From positions 186,001 to 250,000 of the forward strand of contig NZ_BAABKM010000002.1 in the NCBI RefSeq assembly GCF_039543825.1: 64,000 nt of DNA, written 5' to 3'. Each line of letters begins with the position of its first letter. Position 1 is the first letter of the stretch. Below the pieces are notes generated by a model. The model was not told where the DNA came from, searched no databases, and saw only the letters and a program-made list of their open reading frames with translations. Shown piece after piece: positions 16,157-28,696 of this stretch. The position numbers and the translations under genes are program-made. This DNA is from Nocardioides conyzicola. Its GTDB lineage: Bacteria; Actinomycetota; Actinomycetes; Propionibacteriales; Nocardioidaceae.

Positions 16157-19100
16157 TCAGAAGTCGTGCGTACGGCGCACCTCGCGCAGCCAGTCGGCGA
16201 AGAGCGGGATGCCCCACTCGTCGGCCAGCGCGAGGGCGTCGTCGGCGTGCCGGCCGGCCAGCTCGCGCTCCCCCACGGCGGCCGCGGCGAGCGCCAGGTA
16301 CGCGTCGATCGGCCCCAGCGCGAGGTCCGACCCGGCGCAGCACGACGTCCCGGCGTACGGCGCGAGGAGGTCGTAGGCGCCGGCGGCCACGTCGCGCTCG
16401 CCGAGGTAGAGCGCGAGCTCCGCGCCGTGGCACCACGACAGCAGCGAGATGTCGTTGACCCGGTCGAGGGGCGCCCCGTGGTCGGCGAAGTAGGCACGCG
16501 CGCGGTCGTGCTCGCCCGCCCGCCACAGGTAGACGGCGAGGCTCGCCGAGAACGGGAACGGCGTCTGGTCGAACTGCTCCAGCACCGGGACCATCTCCAG
16601 CGAACGCCCCTGCCAGAGCCGCATCGACAGCAGCGAGCTCAGCACCGACTCGTCGGCGTTGGTGTGCGAGATCTGGCCGGCGAGCTGACGGGTGTGCTCG
16701 ACCAGCCGGTCGCACTCGTCGAACCTCCCGGCCATCGCGTGCCACGGGACGACGATCCCGTTGAGGACCGTCTCGCCGAAGACGATCCGCAGCCGCTCCG
16801 CCTCGGCGCGGGCGAGGTCGACCGCGTCGAACAGCTCCGTGGTCCGCCCCAGCTCGCTGAGCACCGCGGCGCGCAGGCACGCCGAGACCACGAAGCTGCG
16901 CTCGCGTCCGGTCGCGCGGGCGAGCTCGAGCGACTCGCCGACGAGCGCGAGCCGCTCGGTGGCGGTCTGCGGCAGCCACAGGGACACGAAGACGGTCTGG
17001 CAGGCGTCCAGCAGCAGGTCCGGGTCGTCGAGCCGTCGGGCCATGGCCAGGCCCTCATCGCACAGGGCGCGCCTCTCCTCGTACGTCGCGGCGTCCTGGA
17101 TCTCGTTGGCGAGCGCGAGCATCGACCGGCAGCGCAGCTCGCTGTCGGCCGCCGGCAGGCGGTCCAGGCTGCCGCGCAGCGCACCGACGACGGTCTCGTT
17201 GGTCGCCCCCGGCGGTCCCGACCGCCACAGCACGCCCGTGGTCGTCGCGATCGCGGCCCGGGCGACCGCCTCCGGGTCGCGCAGCTGCTTGCCGACCGCG
17301 ATCGCCTCCTCGACCGCGCCGACGAGCTCGGGCAGCCGCGCCGCCCAGCGGTACTCCTCGATCAGCGCCATCAGCACGGCGTACCGCTCGGCCGGACCGG
17401 TGGCCGCGTCGCCGTCGAGCGACGTCAGGGCGTCGCGCAGCAGCTCGGCCGCCTGGTCGTAGGCGTAGTAGCGGCGAGCCAGGCGAGCCGCCTCCACGCA
17501 GGCGCGCCAAGCGCGGTCGGCGTACGACGGACCCGCCTCGCGCCAGTGCCGCGCCACCTCCGTCTCGCGGCCGGGGGCGCCCTGGAGCGCCTCGGCCGCC
17601 CGGGCGTGGGCCCGCGCGCGACGGCTGACCCTCATCCCCGCGCGCAGGGTGTCGCGGACCAGCGCGTGGGAGAAGAAGTAGTGGTCGATGCCGTCCTCGC
17701 GGACCAGGCCGGCGGCCTGGGCGGGCTCGACCACGTCGAGCAGGTCGTCCTCGTCGATGCCGGTCACCGCCGCGAGGGTCGGGGTGTCGAAGCTGCGGCC
17801 CAGCACGGCCGCCGCCCGCAGCGCGCCGACGGTCTGCTCGGGCAGTCGGAGCAGGCGGCGGTTGAGCACGTCGGCGACGGCGGTCGGGACGCCGTCGTCC
17901 GGGACGCCGGGCGCGGCCCGCTCCCCTGCCAGCCGGGCGAACTCCACGAGGAAGAAGGGGTTGCCGTCCGTGCGGGTGACCAGCTCGTCGGCCTGCCGGT
18001 CGCTGAGCTCTCGCCGGGTGACGCCCTCGAAGACGGCCGCCGCCTCGGTGGCGGGGAGGCCGGTCAGCTCGATGCGCAGCGCGTGCATCCGGGCGAGACC
18101 CTCCGCGAGGTCGGCGAGCGCACCGGTGGGCTCGGGGTGCGGCCGCCAGGTGCCGAGCACCAGCAGACGGGCGGCGTCCACCGACTCCACCAGCCGCCGC
18201 AGCACCCGCAGCGTCGAGGTGTCGGCCCAGTGCAGGTCGTCGAGGACCACCAGCAGCGGCTCCGCCTGCGCCGCGTCCCGGATGCCGGCGACGATGCGCT
18301 CCCACGCCCGGAACTGGGCACCGTCGTCGGCCGGACCGACGTCGGCCGCGTCGTCGGCGAGCACGCTCATGCCGATCCCCTCCAGCACCGTCTTCCACGG
18401 CCAGAGCGGTGGCGCCCCGTCGTCCTGGGAGCACCGGCCGACCAGGGCCCGGACCCCGCGGCGCCGGGCCTCGGCGACGAGCTCCGCGGCCAGACGGGAC
18501 TTGCCGATGCCGGGGTCGCCCGTGAGCACGGCGTACGACGGGAGGCCCGACTGCGCCCGGTCGACCAGGGCCACCAGCGCGGCCAGGTCGGCGTCGCGAC
18601 CGACCATCGGCCAGGGTGCGACCGGCTCCTCGACGACCGGCGCGGTCGGCTCGGTGGCGGGGACCGGGGGCGTCGGCACGGGAGCGGCGTCCTCGACCGG
18701 GGCGACCCACTCGAGGTCGCGGTCCTGCCGGAGGACGGCGGTCTGCAGGCCGCGCAGCTCGGCCGACGGCTCGAGCCCCAGCTCCTCGTCCAGGATGGTG
18801 CGGACCCGGGCGAGCACCTCGAGCGCCTGCGCCTGGCGACCGCTCCGGGTCAGGGCGACCGCCCACAGAGCCCACAGGCGCTCGCGCAGCGGGTGGGCGG
18901 CGGTCAGGGCCTCCAGCTCGGCCGCGATGGTCGCGTGCCGGCCGAGGGCCAGCTCGACGACGGCCCGGTCCTCGAGCGCCACCAGGCGCAGCTCGTCGAG
19001 ACGGGCCCGCTCGGCCACGGCCGCGTCGGCGTCACCGAGCTCGGTGTACGGGACCCCGCGCCACGTGCCGAGCGCCCCGTCCAGCCGGTCGGTGAGGTCG

Positions 19101-19528
19101 CGGAGCGTCGCGGCCGGGAGGGGCGTCGGACCCCAGGGCGGGTGCGGCTGCAGGGCGCGGTGCACCTCGGCGACCTCCCGCTCGAACCGGGTGGCATCGA
19201 TCGCCTCGTCGGGCACGCGCAGCGCGTAGCCGGGCGCCACGGTGACCAGGACGGTCGCGGGTGCCCGACGCTGCCGGTCCGGCTCCAACACCCGGCGCAG
19301 CTGGGAGACGTAGGCCTGCAGCGTGGCGGTCACCCCGGGGGGCGCCTGGTCCTCCCAGAGCAGGTCCACGATGCTGTCGACCGAGACCGGCCACCCGCGC
19401 GAGAGCGCGAGCGCGGCGACGAGGGCGCGCTGCTTCGGCGTCCCGAGGTCGACGGGGGCGCCGGCGAGGGACACCTCGACGGGGCCGAGCACGGACACCT
19501 CCACGGCGGCAGCGTATTGCGCGGCCAC
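16157..19528 (-). CDS. SARP-type transcriptional activator with BTAD, AAA ATPase and helical repeat regions
   Basis: The 1123-residue regulator has an OmpR-like winged helix at about 10-100 (LGTPKQRALVAALAL, LLWEDQ), then a bacterial transcriptional activation domain at about 110-270 (AHPLRERLWALWAVAL). A Pro-rich linker (about 275-305) leads to an AAA/NTPase with Walker A GDPGIGKS (337-344) and Walker B LLVVLDDLHWAD, and a long alpha-helical TPR-like C-terminus to the end. No LuxR helix-turn-helix is seen at the C-terminus. Such AfsR-like proteins activate secondary metabolism or single adjacent genes. It is divergent from a FAD oxidoreductase with 11-base repeats between. GTG 19528 is used; GTG 19504 is an alternative. 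Confidence 0.85.
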   Translation of the reverse strand: MAAQYAAAVEVSVLGPVEVSLAGAPVDLGTPKQRALVAALALSRGWPVSVDSIVDLLWEDQAPPGVTATLQAYVSQLRRVLEPDRQRRAPATVLVTVAPGYALRVPDEAIDATRFEREVAEVHRALQPHPPWGPTPLPAATLRDLTDRLDGALGTWRGVPYTELGDADAAVAERARLDELRLVALEDRAVVELALGRHATIAAELEALTAAHPLRERLWALWAVALTRSGRQAQALEVLARVRTILDEELGLEPSAELRGLQTAVLRQDRDLEWVAPVEDAAPVPTPPVPATEPTAPVVEEPVAPWPMVGRDADLAALVALVDRAQSGLPSYAVLTGDPGIGKSRLAAELVAEARRRGVRALVGRCSQDDGAPPLWPWKTVLEGIGMSVLADDAADVGPADDGAQFRAWERIVAGIRDAAQAEPLLVVLDDLHWADTSTLRVLRRLVESVDAARLLVLGTWRPHPEPTGALADLAEGLARMHALRIELTGLPATEAAAVFEGVTRRELSDRQADELVTRTDGNPFFLVEFARLAGERAAPGVPDDGVPTAVADVLNRRLLRLPEQTVGALRAAAVLGRSFDTPTLAAVTGIDEDDLLDVVEPAQAAGLVREDGIDHYFFSHALVRDTLRAGMRVSRRARAHARAAEALQGAPGRETEVARHWREAGPSYADRAWRACVEAARLARRYYAYDQAAELLRDALTSLDGDAATGPAERYAVLMALIEEYRWAARLPELVGAVEEAIAVGKQLRDPEAVARAAIATTTGVLWRSGPPGATNETVVGALRGSLDRLPAADSELRCRSMLALANEIQDAATYEERRALCDEGLAMARRLDDPDLLLDACQTVFVSLWLPQTATERLALVGESLELARATGRERSFVVSACLRAAVLSELGRTTELFDAVDLARAEAERLRIVFGETVLNGIVVPWHAMAGRFDECDRLVEHTRQLAGQISHTNADESVLSSLLSMRLWQGRSLEMVPVLEQFDQTPFPFSASLAVYLWRAGEHDRARAYFADHGAPLDRVNDISLLSWCHGAELALYLGERDVAAGAYDLLAPYAGTSCCAGSDLALGPIDAYLALAAAAVGERELAGRHADDALALADEWGIPLFADWLREVRRTHDF

Positions 19529-19539
19529 CGGCCGGCGCT

Positions 19540-19572
19540 CCCAGTCGGCTCAAAGTCGACTCCAAGTCACCG
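19540..19572 (+). promoter_or_regulatory. Triple 11-base direct repeat, candidate SARP binding site
   Basis: Three tandem 11-mers lie head to tail: CCCAGTCGGCT (19540-19550), CAAAGTCGACT (19551-19561) and CCAAGTCACCG (19562-19572). AGTC recurs at the same position in each, and an 11-base period puts every copy on one face of the helix. SARP regulators are known to bind heptamer direct repeats spaced by 4 bases. The site lies in the 93-bp gap between the SARP gene and the FAD oxidoreductase. Confidence 0.6.
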
Positions 19573-19621
19573 GCGCCATGGTCGTCCCACCGATCGAAGC
19601 ACCCACACAGGAGTCATCACC

Positions 19622-21055
19622 ATGACCGTCGAGCTCAACGCCGACCAGCGCACCGCCACCCCCCAGCCCGCCGCCCACGCTCTCCGTGGCCTGATCGGCG
19701 GCCGGGTCCACCTGCCCGGTGACGCCGGGTACGACGCCGCCCGTCTGCCCTGGAACGTCGCCGTCGACCAGCGCCCCGCCGCCGTCGCCGTACCGCGGTC
19801 CGCGGCGGAGGTCGCCACCGTCGTCCGGATCGCCGGCGAGGCCGGCCTCCGGGTCGCGCCGCAGAGCACCGGCCACAACGCCGGCCCGCTCGCGGCCCAG
19901 GGCCTCGACGACGTCGTCATCATCCGCACCTCCGAGATGAGCACCGCGATCGCCGACCCGGTCCGCGGCATCGTCCGGGTCGAGGGCGGCGCCATCTGGG
20001 AGCCCGCGGTGGACGCCGCGGCCGCCCACGGCCAGGCCGTCCTGCACGGCTCCTCCCCCGACGTCGGGATCGCCGGCTACAGCCTCGGCGGTGGCATCGG
20101 GTGGTACGCCCGCCAGCACGGCCTCGCCTGCAACAGCATCACCGCGGTGGAGATCGTGCTCGCCGACGGCGAGCTGGTGCGCGCCGACGCCCACACCAAC
20201 GCCGAGCTCTTCTGGGCCGTGCGCGGTGGCGGCGGCAGCTTCGGCGTCGTGACCGCCATCGAGCTCAAGATGTACGACATCGCGACGGCGTACGCCGGCA
20301 TGCTGATGTGGCGGCTCGCCGACATCGAGCCGGTCCTGCGCGAGTGGGCCGCCTGGGCGCCGACCGCGCCCGACGAGGTCACCACGTCGTTCCGCGCGAT
20401 GCGGCTGCCCCCGATGCCCGAGCTGCCGGACTTCCTCCGCGGCCAGGAGCTGGTCGTCATCGACGGTGCCGTCCTCGGCTCCGACGAGCGCGGCGAGGAG
20501 CTGCTCGCCGGCCTGCGCGCCCTGAACCCGTTCATGGACACGTTCGCTCGGGTGCCGGCGAAGTCGCTGGTCCGCCTGCACATGGACCCCGAGGGCGGCG
20601 CACCCTTCGCGTCCGACTCGGCGATGCTCGGGGCGTTCCCGGACGCCGCCGTCGACGCCTTCCTGGCCGAGGCCGGCCCGGACGCCCAGACCTCGCTGCT
20701 GATGGCCGAGCTCCGCCAGCTCGGCGGCGCCCTCGGGCGCTCGGCCGAGGGCAGCGGCGTGCTGTCCCGCCTCGACGCGGAGTTCGTCAGCTTCGCCGGT
20801 GGCATCGCGGCCACCCCGGAGATGGGCGCCCAGGCGCACGCCGACGCGGTCCGCTTCACCGAGGCGCTGGCGCCGTTCGCCAACGGCCGGGAGTACCTCA
20901 ACTTCGCCGAGAACCCCGTGGACACCCGCGCGGCGTACGGCGCCGACGTGTGGACCCAGCTGACCGGCATCCGCAGCGCCGTCGACCCGCACGGCGTCTT
21001 CGCCGCCAACCACCCGGTGCCGCGCCTCTTCGAGAACGGAGCCCCCACCAGCTGA
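19622..21055 (+). CDS. FAD-binding oxidoreductase (berberine-bridge-enzyme-like)
   Basis: The 477-residue protein has an FAD_binding_4 domain at about 45-215: VAVPRSAAEVATVVRIA, STGHNAGPLA with the His that is covalently linked to FAD in many relatives, and GYSLGGGIGWYARQHGLAC. The C-terminal BBE-like end contains YLNFAENPVD and GVFAANHPV. The second covalent link (Cys) of bicovalent members is not obvious. Substrates of the family range from sugars to polyketides. The ATG at 19622 has a good ribosome site (AGGAG, 8 bases upstream). It is probably activated by the divergent SARP protein. Confidence 0.88.
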   Translation: MTVELNADQRTATPQPAAHALRGLIGGRVHLPGDAGYDAARLPWNVAVDQRPAAVAVPRSAAEVATVVRIAGEAGLRVAPQSTGHNAGPLAAQGLDDVVIIRTSEMSTAIADPVRGIVRVEGGAIWEPAVDAAAAHGQAVLHGSSPDVGIAGYSLGGGIGWYARQHGLACNSITAVEIVLADGELVRADAHTNAELFWAVRGGGGSFGVVTAIELKMYDIATAYAGMLMWRLADIEPVLREWAAWAPTAPDEVTTSFRAMRLPPMPELPDFLRGQELVVIDGAVLGSDERGEELLAGLRALNPFMDTFARVPAKSLVRLHMDPEGGAPFASDSAMLGAFPDAAVDAFLAEAGPDAQTSLLMAELRQLGGALGRSAEGSGVLSRLDAEFVSFAGGIAATPEMGAQAHADAVRFTEALAPFANGREYLNFAENPVDTRAAYGADVWTQLTGIRSAVDPHGVFAANHPVPRLFENGAPTS

Positions 21056-21061
21056 CCCAAG

Positions 21062-21134
21062 CCGAGTCGGCGCCAGATTGCACTCGAGTCGGCGTCAGAT
21101 TGCAGCAAACGCTGCAATCTGGCGCCGACTCGGC
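21062..21134. repeat. Direct-plus-inverted triple repeat forming a long hairpin between convergent genes
   Basis: A 19-mer starting GAGTCGGCGCCAG occurs at 21064-21082, again at 21086-21104 with one change (C to T), and as a perfect reverse complement at 21113-21131. Copy 2 and copy 3 fold into a stem of about 21 bp with loop AAAC (21107-21110); copy 1 and copy 3 pair perfectly over 22 bp, so two alternative stems compete. It fills the gap between the oxidoreductase stop (21055) and the DUF2550 stop (21136), so it probably terminates both. It resembles a REP-like unit. Confidence 0.7.
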
Positions 21135-21135
21135 G

Positions 21136-21588
21136 TTATTGACGGGGGCCGCGGGTCCAGTCGGTGCCGGGCGGGCCGGACTCGAGCCAGGACTGGAAGC
21201 CCATCAGCGAGGCGGGCGACATGGCCAGCTCGATCAGGCCGTCCGGGGTGGAGCAGGACAGCACCACGTGCTCGGGGTAGAGGGACATCTGCTCCGAGCC
21301 CTCGGGCGCCCGGCTGTCGAGGTAGGTGACCTCGGAGCGTTGCAGGACCCGCTTGGGTCCGGGCCACAGCGAGAAGTAGCGGAACCACTGCAGGGACTCA
21401 CCGGAGTAGCGACCGAGCCCGAGAAGCCAACCGCGCCCGGCATGTTCCTGCCGGACGCGGTAGCTGAGCTCGAACGTGCCGCCGTTGCGGGACAGCAGGC
21501 GCCGGCGGACGATCAGGCCGATGCCGTAGAACAGGACCAGGACGAGCAGCGCACCAGCGGCGTCGAGAAGCCACTGCCACACCGGCAT
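21136..21588 (-). CDS. DUF2550 membrane-anchored protein
   Basis: The 150-residue protein has one N-terminal transmembrane helix (about 8-27, DAAGALLVLVLFYGIGLIV), then a basic RRRLL edge and a cytosolic domain with GGTFELSYR, GWLLGLGRYSGESLQWFRYFSLWPGPKR and LSCSTPDGLIELAMSP. This family is found directly after atpC in many Actinobacteria, as here (73-bp gap), and is probably the last gene of the atp transcript. Its role is not established. Confidence 0.87.
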   Translation of the reverse strand: MPVWQWLLDAAGALLVLVLFYGIGLIVRRRLLSRNGGTFELSYRVRQEHAGRGWLLGLGRYSGESLQWFRYFSLWPGPKRVLQRSEVTYLDSRAPEGSEQMSLYPEHVVLSCSTPDGLIELAMSPASLMGFQSWLESGPPGTDWTRGPRQ

Positions 21589-21661
21589 CCATGACCTCCT
21601 GATCGCTCCGTCACCGTGGAATGCTCACCCTAGCGGCACCCCGTGACGGACCGAACGCGGG

Positions 21662-22050
21662 TCAGGAAGCCTTCTCGGCCGCCCGGATCCGGACCTCGGC
21701 GCGCTTCGCGCGCTCCTCGCCCTCGTCACCCTCGGACTGGGCCGACTCCAGCTCGGCCCGCGCCGCCGCCACATCGATCTCGTGGGACAGCGCGGCGAAC
21801 TGGCTCAGGATCGAGACCCGGTTGTTGGCGACCGAGAGGAACCCGCCGTCGACGGCGGCGTACATCCGCTCACCGTCGACGGGGACGATCTCGACGACCC
21901 CGTCGACCAGCAGGGAGAGCACCGGCATGTGGTTGCGCAGCACACCGATGTCACCCTCCGCGGTCTTGGCGACGACCATCGTGGCCTGACCGGACCACAC
22001 GGTCCGGTCGGCCGCGACGAGCTCGACCTGCAGCTGGTCGTTGTCCGCCA

Positions 22051-22051
<1 letters not shown>
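21662..22051 (-). CDS. atpC: F1 ATP synthase epsilon subunit
   Basis: The 129-residue product starts at ATG 22051 (MADNDQLQVEL), overlapping the atpD stop by one base. The N-terminal beta-sandwich carries the usual GDIGVLRNHMPVLSLL pattern. A C-terminal helical hairpin (about 90-129, AAARAELESAQSEGDEGEERAKRAEVR in two pieces) completes it. Epsilon sits on the central stalk, couples gamma to the c-ring and inhibits wasteful ATP hydrolysis. Length is normal for Actinobacteria. Confidence 0.96.
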
Positions 22052-24416
<2,365 letters not shown>

Positions 24417-24419
24417 GGG

Positions 24420-26063
24420 TCAGCCCCGCTTCTGCTTGACGATCTGCTCCTGCTCGACGTCCTGGTCCTCGAGCGCCTCGGCCTTGGGCTCGTTGCCGAC
24501 CTTGATCGACCCGCCGTCCGAGGTCTCGAACTGGTCGAGGAAGGAGTCGTAGGCACCCTCGAGGTCCGAGGCAGTGCTGTCCTCGAACTTCTGGGTCTCC
24601 CGGATGGCCGAGAGGATGCCGTCGTGCGAGCGGCGCAGGAAGTCGAGGAACTCGCGCTCGAAGCGCAGCACGTCGTCGGCCGGCACGCGGTCGAGGCGAC
24701 CGGTGGTGCCGATCCACAGCGAGACCGTCATCTCCTCGAGCGGGTACGGCGAGTACGCCGGCTGCTTGAGGAGCGCCATCAGGCGCTGACCGCGGTCGAG
24801 CTGCTGACGCGACGCGGCGTCCAGGTCGGACGCGAACATCGCGAACGCCTCCATCGCGCGGAACTGCGCGAGGTCGACCTTCAGCGAGCCGGTCACGGCC
24901 TTGAGCGCCTTCGTCATGGCCGCACCACCGACGCGCGACACCGAGATGCCGACGTCGATCGCGGGCCGCTGGTTGGCCGCGAACAGGTCGGACTGCAGGA
25001 AGATCTGGCCGTCCGTGATCGAGATGACGTTGGTCGGGATGAACGCCGACACGTCGTTGGCCTTGGTCTCGATGATCGGCAGGCCGGTCATCGAGCCCGC
25101 GCCCAGCTCGTCGGACAGCTTCGCGCACCGCTCGAGCAGCCGGCTGTGCAGGTAGAAGACGTCACCCGGGTAGGCCTCGCGGCCCGGCGGACGACGCAGC
25201 AGCAGCGACACGGCGCGGTAGGCCTCGGCCTGCTTGCTCAGGTCGTCGAACACGATGAGGACGTGCTTGCCCTCGTACATCCACTGCTGGCCGATGGCCG
25301 AGCCGGTGTAGGGGGCGAGGTACTTGAAGCCCGCGCTGTCCGACGCCGGCGAGGCGACGATCGTGGTGTACTCCAGCGCGCCGGCCTCCTCGAGGGCGCC
25401 ACGCACGGAGGCGATGGTCGAGCCCTTCTGGCCGATGGCGACGTAGATGCAGCGGACCTGCTTGTTCTCGTCGCCCGACTCCCAGTTCTGCTTCTGGTTG
25501 ATGATCGTGTCGATCGCGATCGTCGTCTTGCCGGTCGCGCGGTCACCGATGATCAGCTGGCGCTGGCCGCGGCCGATCGGGGTCATCGAGTCGATCGCCT
25601 TGATGCCGGTGGCGAGCGGCTCGTGCACCGACTTGCGCTGCATGACCGTCGGGGCCTGGAGCTCCAGCGGGCGGCGTACGTCGGACTCGATGTCGCCGAG
25701 GCCGTCGATCGGGGTGCCGAGCGGGTCCACGACGCGACCGAGGAAGTTGTCGCCGACCGGGACCGAGAGGATCTCGCCCGTACGGCGGACCGTCTGGCCC
25801 TCCTCGATCTTGTCGAAGTCACCGAGGATGACGACGCCGATCTCGCGGGTGTCGAGGTTCAGGGCCAGGCCCAGCGTGCCGTCCTCGAACTCCAGCAGCT
25901 CGTTGGCCATCGCCGAGGGCAGACCGGTGACACGAGCGATGCCGTCGCCGGCGGTCGCGACCGTGCCGACCTCTTCCTTGCTCGCTGCCTCGGGCTGGTA
26001 GTCGGCGACGTACTTCTGCAGCGCGTCGCGGATTTCCTCCGGACGGATCGAAAGCTCCGTCAT
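24420..26063 (-). CDS. atpA: F1 ATP synthase alpha subunit
   Basis: The 547-residue product has Walker A GDRATGKT (173-180), the alpha-specific VYVAIGQK-like stretch ([14 protein letters not shown]), the arginine finger in [15 protein letters not shown], and an acidic C-terminal extension of about 35 residues beyond the E. coli length. It forms non-catalytic nucleotide sites and alternates with beta. The C-terminal extension is typical of mycobacterial and related alpha subunits, where it suppresses ATP hydrolysis. It follows atpH by 72 bp. Confidence 0.97.
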   Translation of the reverse strand: MTELSIRPEEIRDALQKYVADYQPEAASKEEVGTVATAGDGIARVTGLPSAMANELLEFEDGTLGLALNLDTREIGVVILGDFDKIEEGQTVRRTGEILSVPVGDNFLGRVVDPLGTPIDGLGDIESDVRRPLELQAPTVMQRKSVHEPLATGIKAIDSMTPIGRGQRQLIIGDRATGKTTIAIDTIINQKQNWESGDENKQVRCIYVAIGQKGSTIASVRGALEEAGALEYTTIVASPASDSAGFKYLAPYTGSAIGQQWMYEGKHVLIVFDDLSKQAEAYRAVSLLLRRPPGREAYPGDVFYLHSRLLERCAKLSDELGAGSMTGLPIIETKANDVSAFIPTNVISITDGQIFLQSDLFAANQRPAIDVGISVSRVGGAAMTKALKAVTGSLKVDLAQFRAMEAFAMFASDLDAASRQQLDRGQRLMALLKQPAYSPYPLEEMTVSLWIGTTGRLDRVPADDVLRFEREFLDFLRRSHDGILSAIRETQKFEDSTASDLEGAYDSFLDQFETSDGGSIKVGNEPKAEALEDQDVEQEQIVKQKRG

Positions 26064-26135
26064 CTTCGTCCCTACTCTCTTGGTTCTCTACTGAAGTCTT
26101 CGGGTGTGGGCGGTGGTCGGACCGGTCGGGACCGG

Positions 26136-26944
26136 TCAGCCGACCAGCTTGCGCCGGGCGTCGTCGAGCCGGCTCGACACGGTGCCGTCGATGACGTCGT
26201 CACCGATCTCGACCCGCATCCCACCGAGCACGCCGGGTTCGACGATCTCGTTGAGGTGGACCTGCTTGCCGTACTGCCGCGACAGCGCCGCGGCCAGTCG
26301 TTCCCGCTCGCCGTCACCGAGCGGCTGCACGACGCGGACCGTGGCCACGGCCTCGCCGCTCGCGTCGGCCGCCACCTCGCGGTACGCCGCGAGCGCACCG
26401 GTGAGCGTCCGGTAGGTGCCGCCGAGCCCCTGCTTGGCCAGGGCCACCGTCGCCGGGAGCGCCTTGCCGCCGAGGAGCGCGTCGAGCAGCGCCGCCTTGT
26501 CCTCCGTCGAGCGGGCCGGGTCGGCCAGCGCGTCACGCAGGTCGTGGTTGGCGCCGAGCGTCTGACCGAGCAGGAAGAGCTCGTCGACGAGCCGGTTGGC
26601 GTCCGACCCGACCGACGCGACCGCGGCGAGCTCGCTGAGCCGCTCGGTCGCGGCCGCCAGGTCGCGGGTCGCCGTCCAGCGCCGCCCCGCCGCGCTGGAG
26701 ACCAGCGCGAGCGTCGCGTCGTCGAACTTGCCGGCGAACACGTCCTTGACGAGACCCTGCTTGGCCGCAGCAGGCAGCGAGGCGTCGGTCGCGAACCGGC
26801 GCAGTGCCGGCTCGGCCCGCAGCAGCGACGCGACGTTGTAAAGCTCGCGGGCCACGCGCTCGGCGTCGGCACCACCGCTCAACGTCTCGTCCAGCTCGGC
26901 GCTGAGCTCCCGGAGGGACTCGGCCGATGCTCCACGCAGATCCA

Positions 26945-26945
<1 letters not shown>
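26136..26945 (-). CDS. atpH: ATP synthase delta subunit
   Basis: The 269-residue protein has an N-terminal helical extension (about 1-85) preceding the conserved OSCP/delta core. The core ends with VVQPLGDGERERLAAALS and the C-terminal VEPGVLGGMRVEIGDDVIDGT signature. It joins the peripheral stalk to the alpha subunit crown. Length matches the long actinobacterial delta (about 270) rather than the 177 of E. coli. It is separate from the b subunit, unlike the b-delta fusion of mycobacteria. ATG at 26945 overlaps the atpF stop by 1 base. Confidence 0.95.
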
Positions 26946-27472
<527 letters not shown>

Positions 27473-27519
27473 TTAGTTCCTTTGCTTCTGACAGGTGAGG
27501 GAGGGCGTCAAGCCCTTCC

Positions 27520-27795
<276 letters not shown>

Positions 27796-27853
27796 TTACG
27801 CACCGGGGTCCGGTGCCTCTTTCTTAAACTCTGGTCACGCCCGACCGGGATGG

Positions 27854-28696
27854 TCAGGACGCTGGAACGGGGGCGGCCTTCTCGGCCGCTGCTGCGTCGG
27901 CAGCCTTCTTCTTGCGCTGCTCGTCCTCGTGCTCTTCGTGGGACTCGTGCTCCTCGTGGCCGGCTCCGGCCATCGCGAAGTAGAGCACCGTCAGGAGCGC
28001 GAAGATGAACGCCTGGATGACACCGATGATGGCGTCGAAGGCCTTCCACAACAGGTTGGGGGCCCACATCGCGTAGAGCGGGATGAGGCCGATCAGCGCC
28101 AGCATGATGCCGCCGGCGAAGATGTTGCCGAAGAGTCGGAGGGCCAGCGTGATCGGCTTGATCAGCTCCTCGAGGACGTTCAGCGGCAGCAGCACCGGGA
28201 ACGGCTCGGCGAAGTGCTTGAAGTAGCCCTTGACGCCCTTCTGCTGGATGCCGTAGGCCCAGACGCTGACCATCGTGACCGCGGCGAGCGCGTAGGTCAG
28301 GTTGGTGTCGGCGGTCGGGGCCGGCAGCAGGTGCACGTCGTGACCGTTGATGGTCAGCTCGGTCGGCACCAGCTCGAGCCAGTTGCAGAAGAGGATGAAG
28401 AAGAAGAGCGAGATCGCCAGCGGTGCGACGTACGGGTGCACCCGGCCGAGGTTGTCGTTGACCTGCTTGTTGACCTCGCCGACGACGAGCTCCCACAGGA
28501 TCTGCGGCTTGGACGGCACGTGGTCGGGGGTGTCCTTGGTGAGGGCACGGGTGCCCCACCAGCCGAGCAGGAGGACCAGGACGCCGGCGACGATCGTGGA
28601 GATGATCGTGTCGATGTTGAAGGTCATCCCGGCCCACGTCCGCTGGACGTGGTGGCCGATCTCGATGTCAGAGGCGAACGGCAGGAGGCCGGTCAT
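27854..28696 (-). CDS. atpB: F0 ATP synthase a subunit
   Basis: The 280-residue membrane protein has about five or six helices. The essential Arg is Arg187 in LALRLFGNIFAGG, facing Glu of the c-ring. Other conserved pieces are FFILFCNWLELVPTE and FIFALLTVLYFAMAG. A C-terminal cytosolic tail is unusually rich in His, Glu and Lys (HEEHESHEEHEDE, then RKKK), about 35 residues, which could bind metal. The 3' region lies 70 bp before atpE; the ATG overlaps the atpI stop by 4 bases. Confidence 0.96.
   Translation of the reverse strand: MTGLLPFASDIEIGHHVQRTWAGMTFNIDTIISTIVAGVLVLLLGWWGTRALTKDTPDHVPSKPQILWELVVGEVNKQVNDNLGRVHPYVAPLAISLFFFILFCNWLELVPTELTINGHDVHLLPAPTADTNLTYALAAVTMVSVWAYGIQQKGVKGYFKHFAEPFPVLLPLNVLEELIKPITLALRLFGNIFAGGIMLALIGLIPLYAMWAPNLLWKAFDAIIGVIQAFIFALLTVLYFAMAGAGHEEHESHEEHEDEQRKKKAADAAAAEKAAPVPAS

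Noticed and set aside
16142..21055. Very long plus-strand open frame (1637 codons) antisense to the SARP gene
   Set aside because: Its first two thirds is composed of the R/G/A/P/H-rich sequence typical of GC-rich antisense frames; only the part from 19622 is a real gene (the FAD oxidoreductase).
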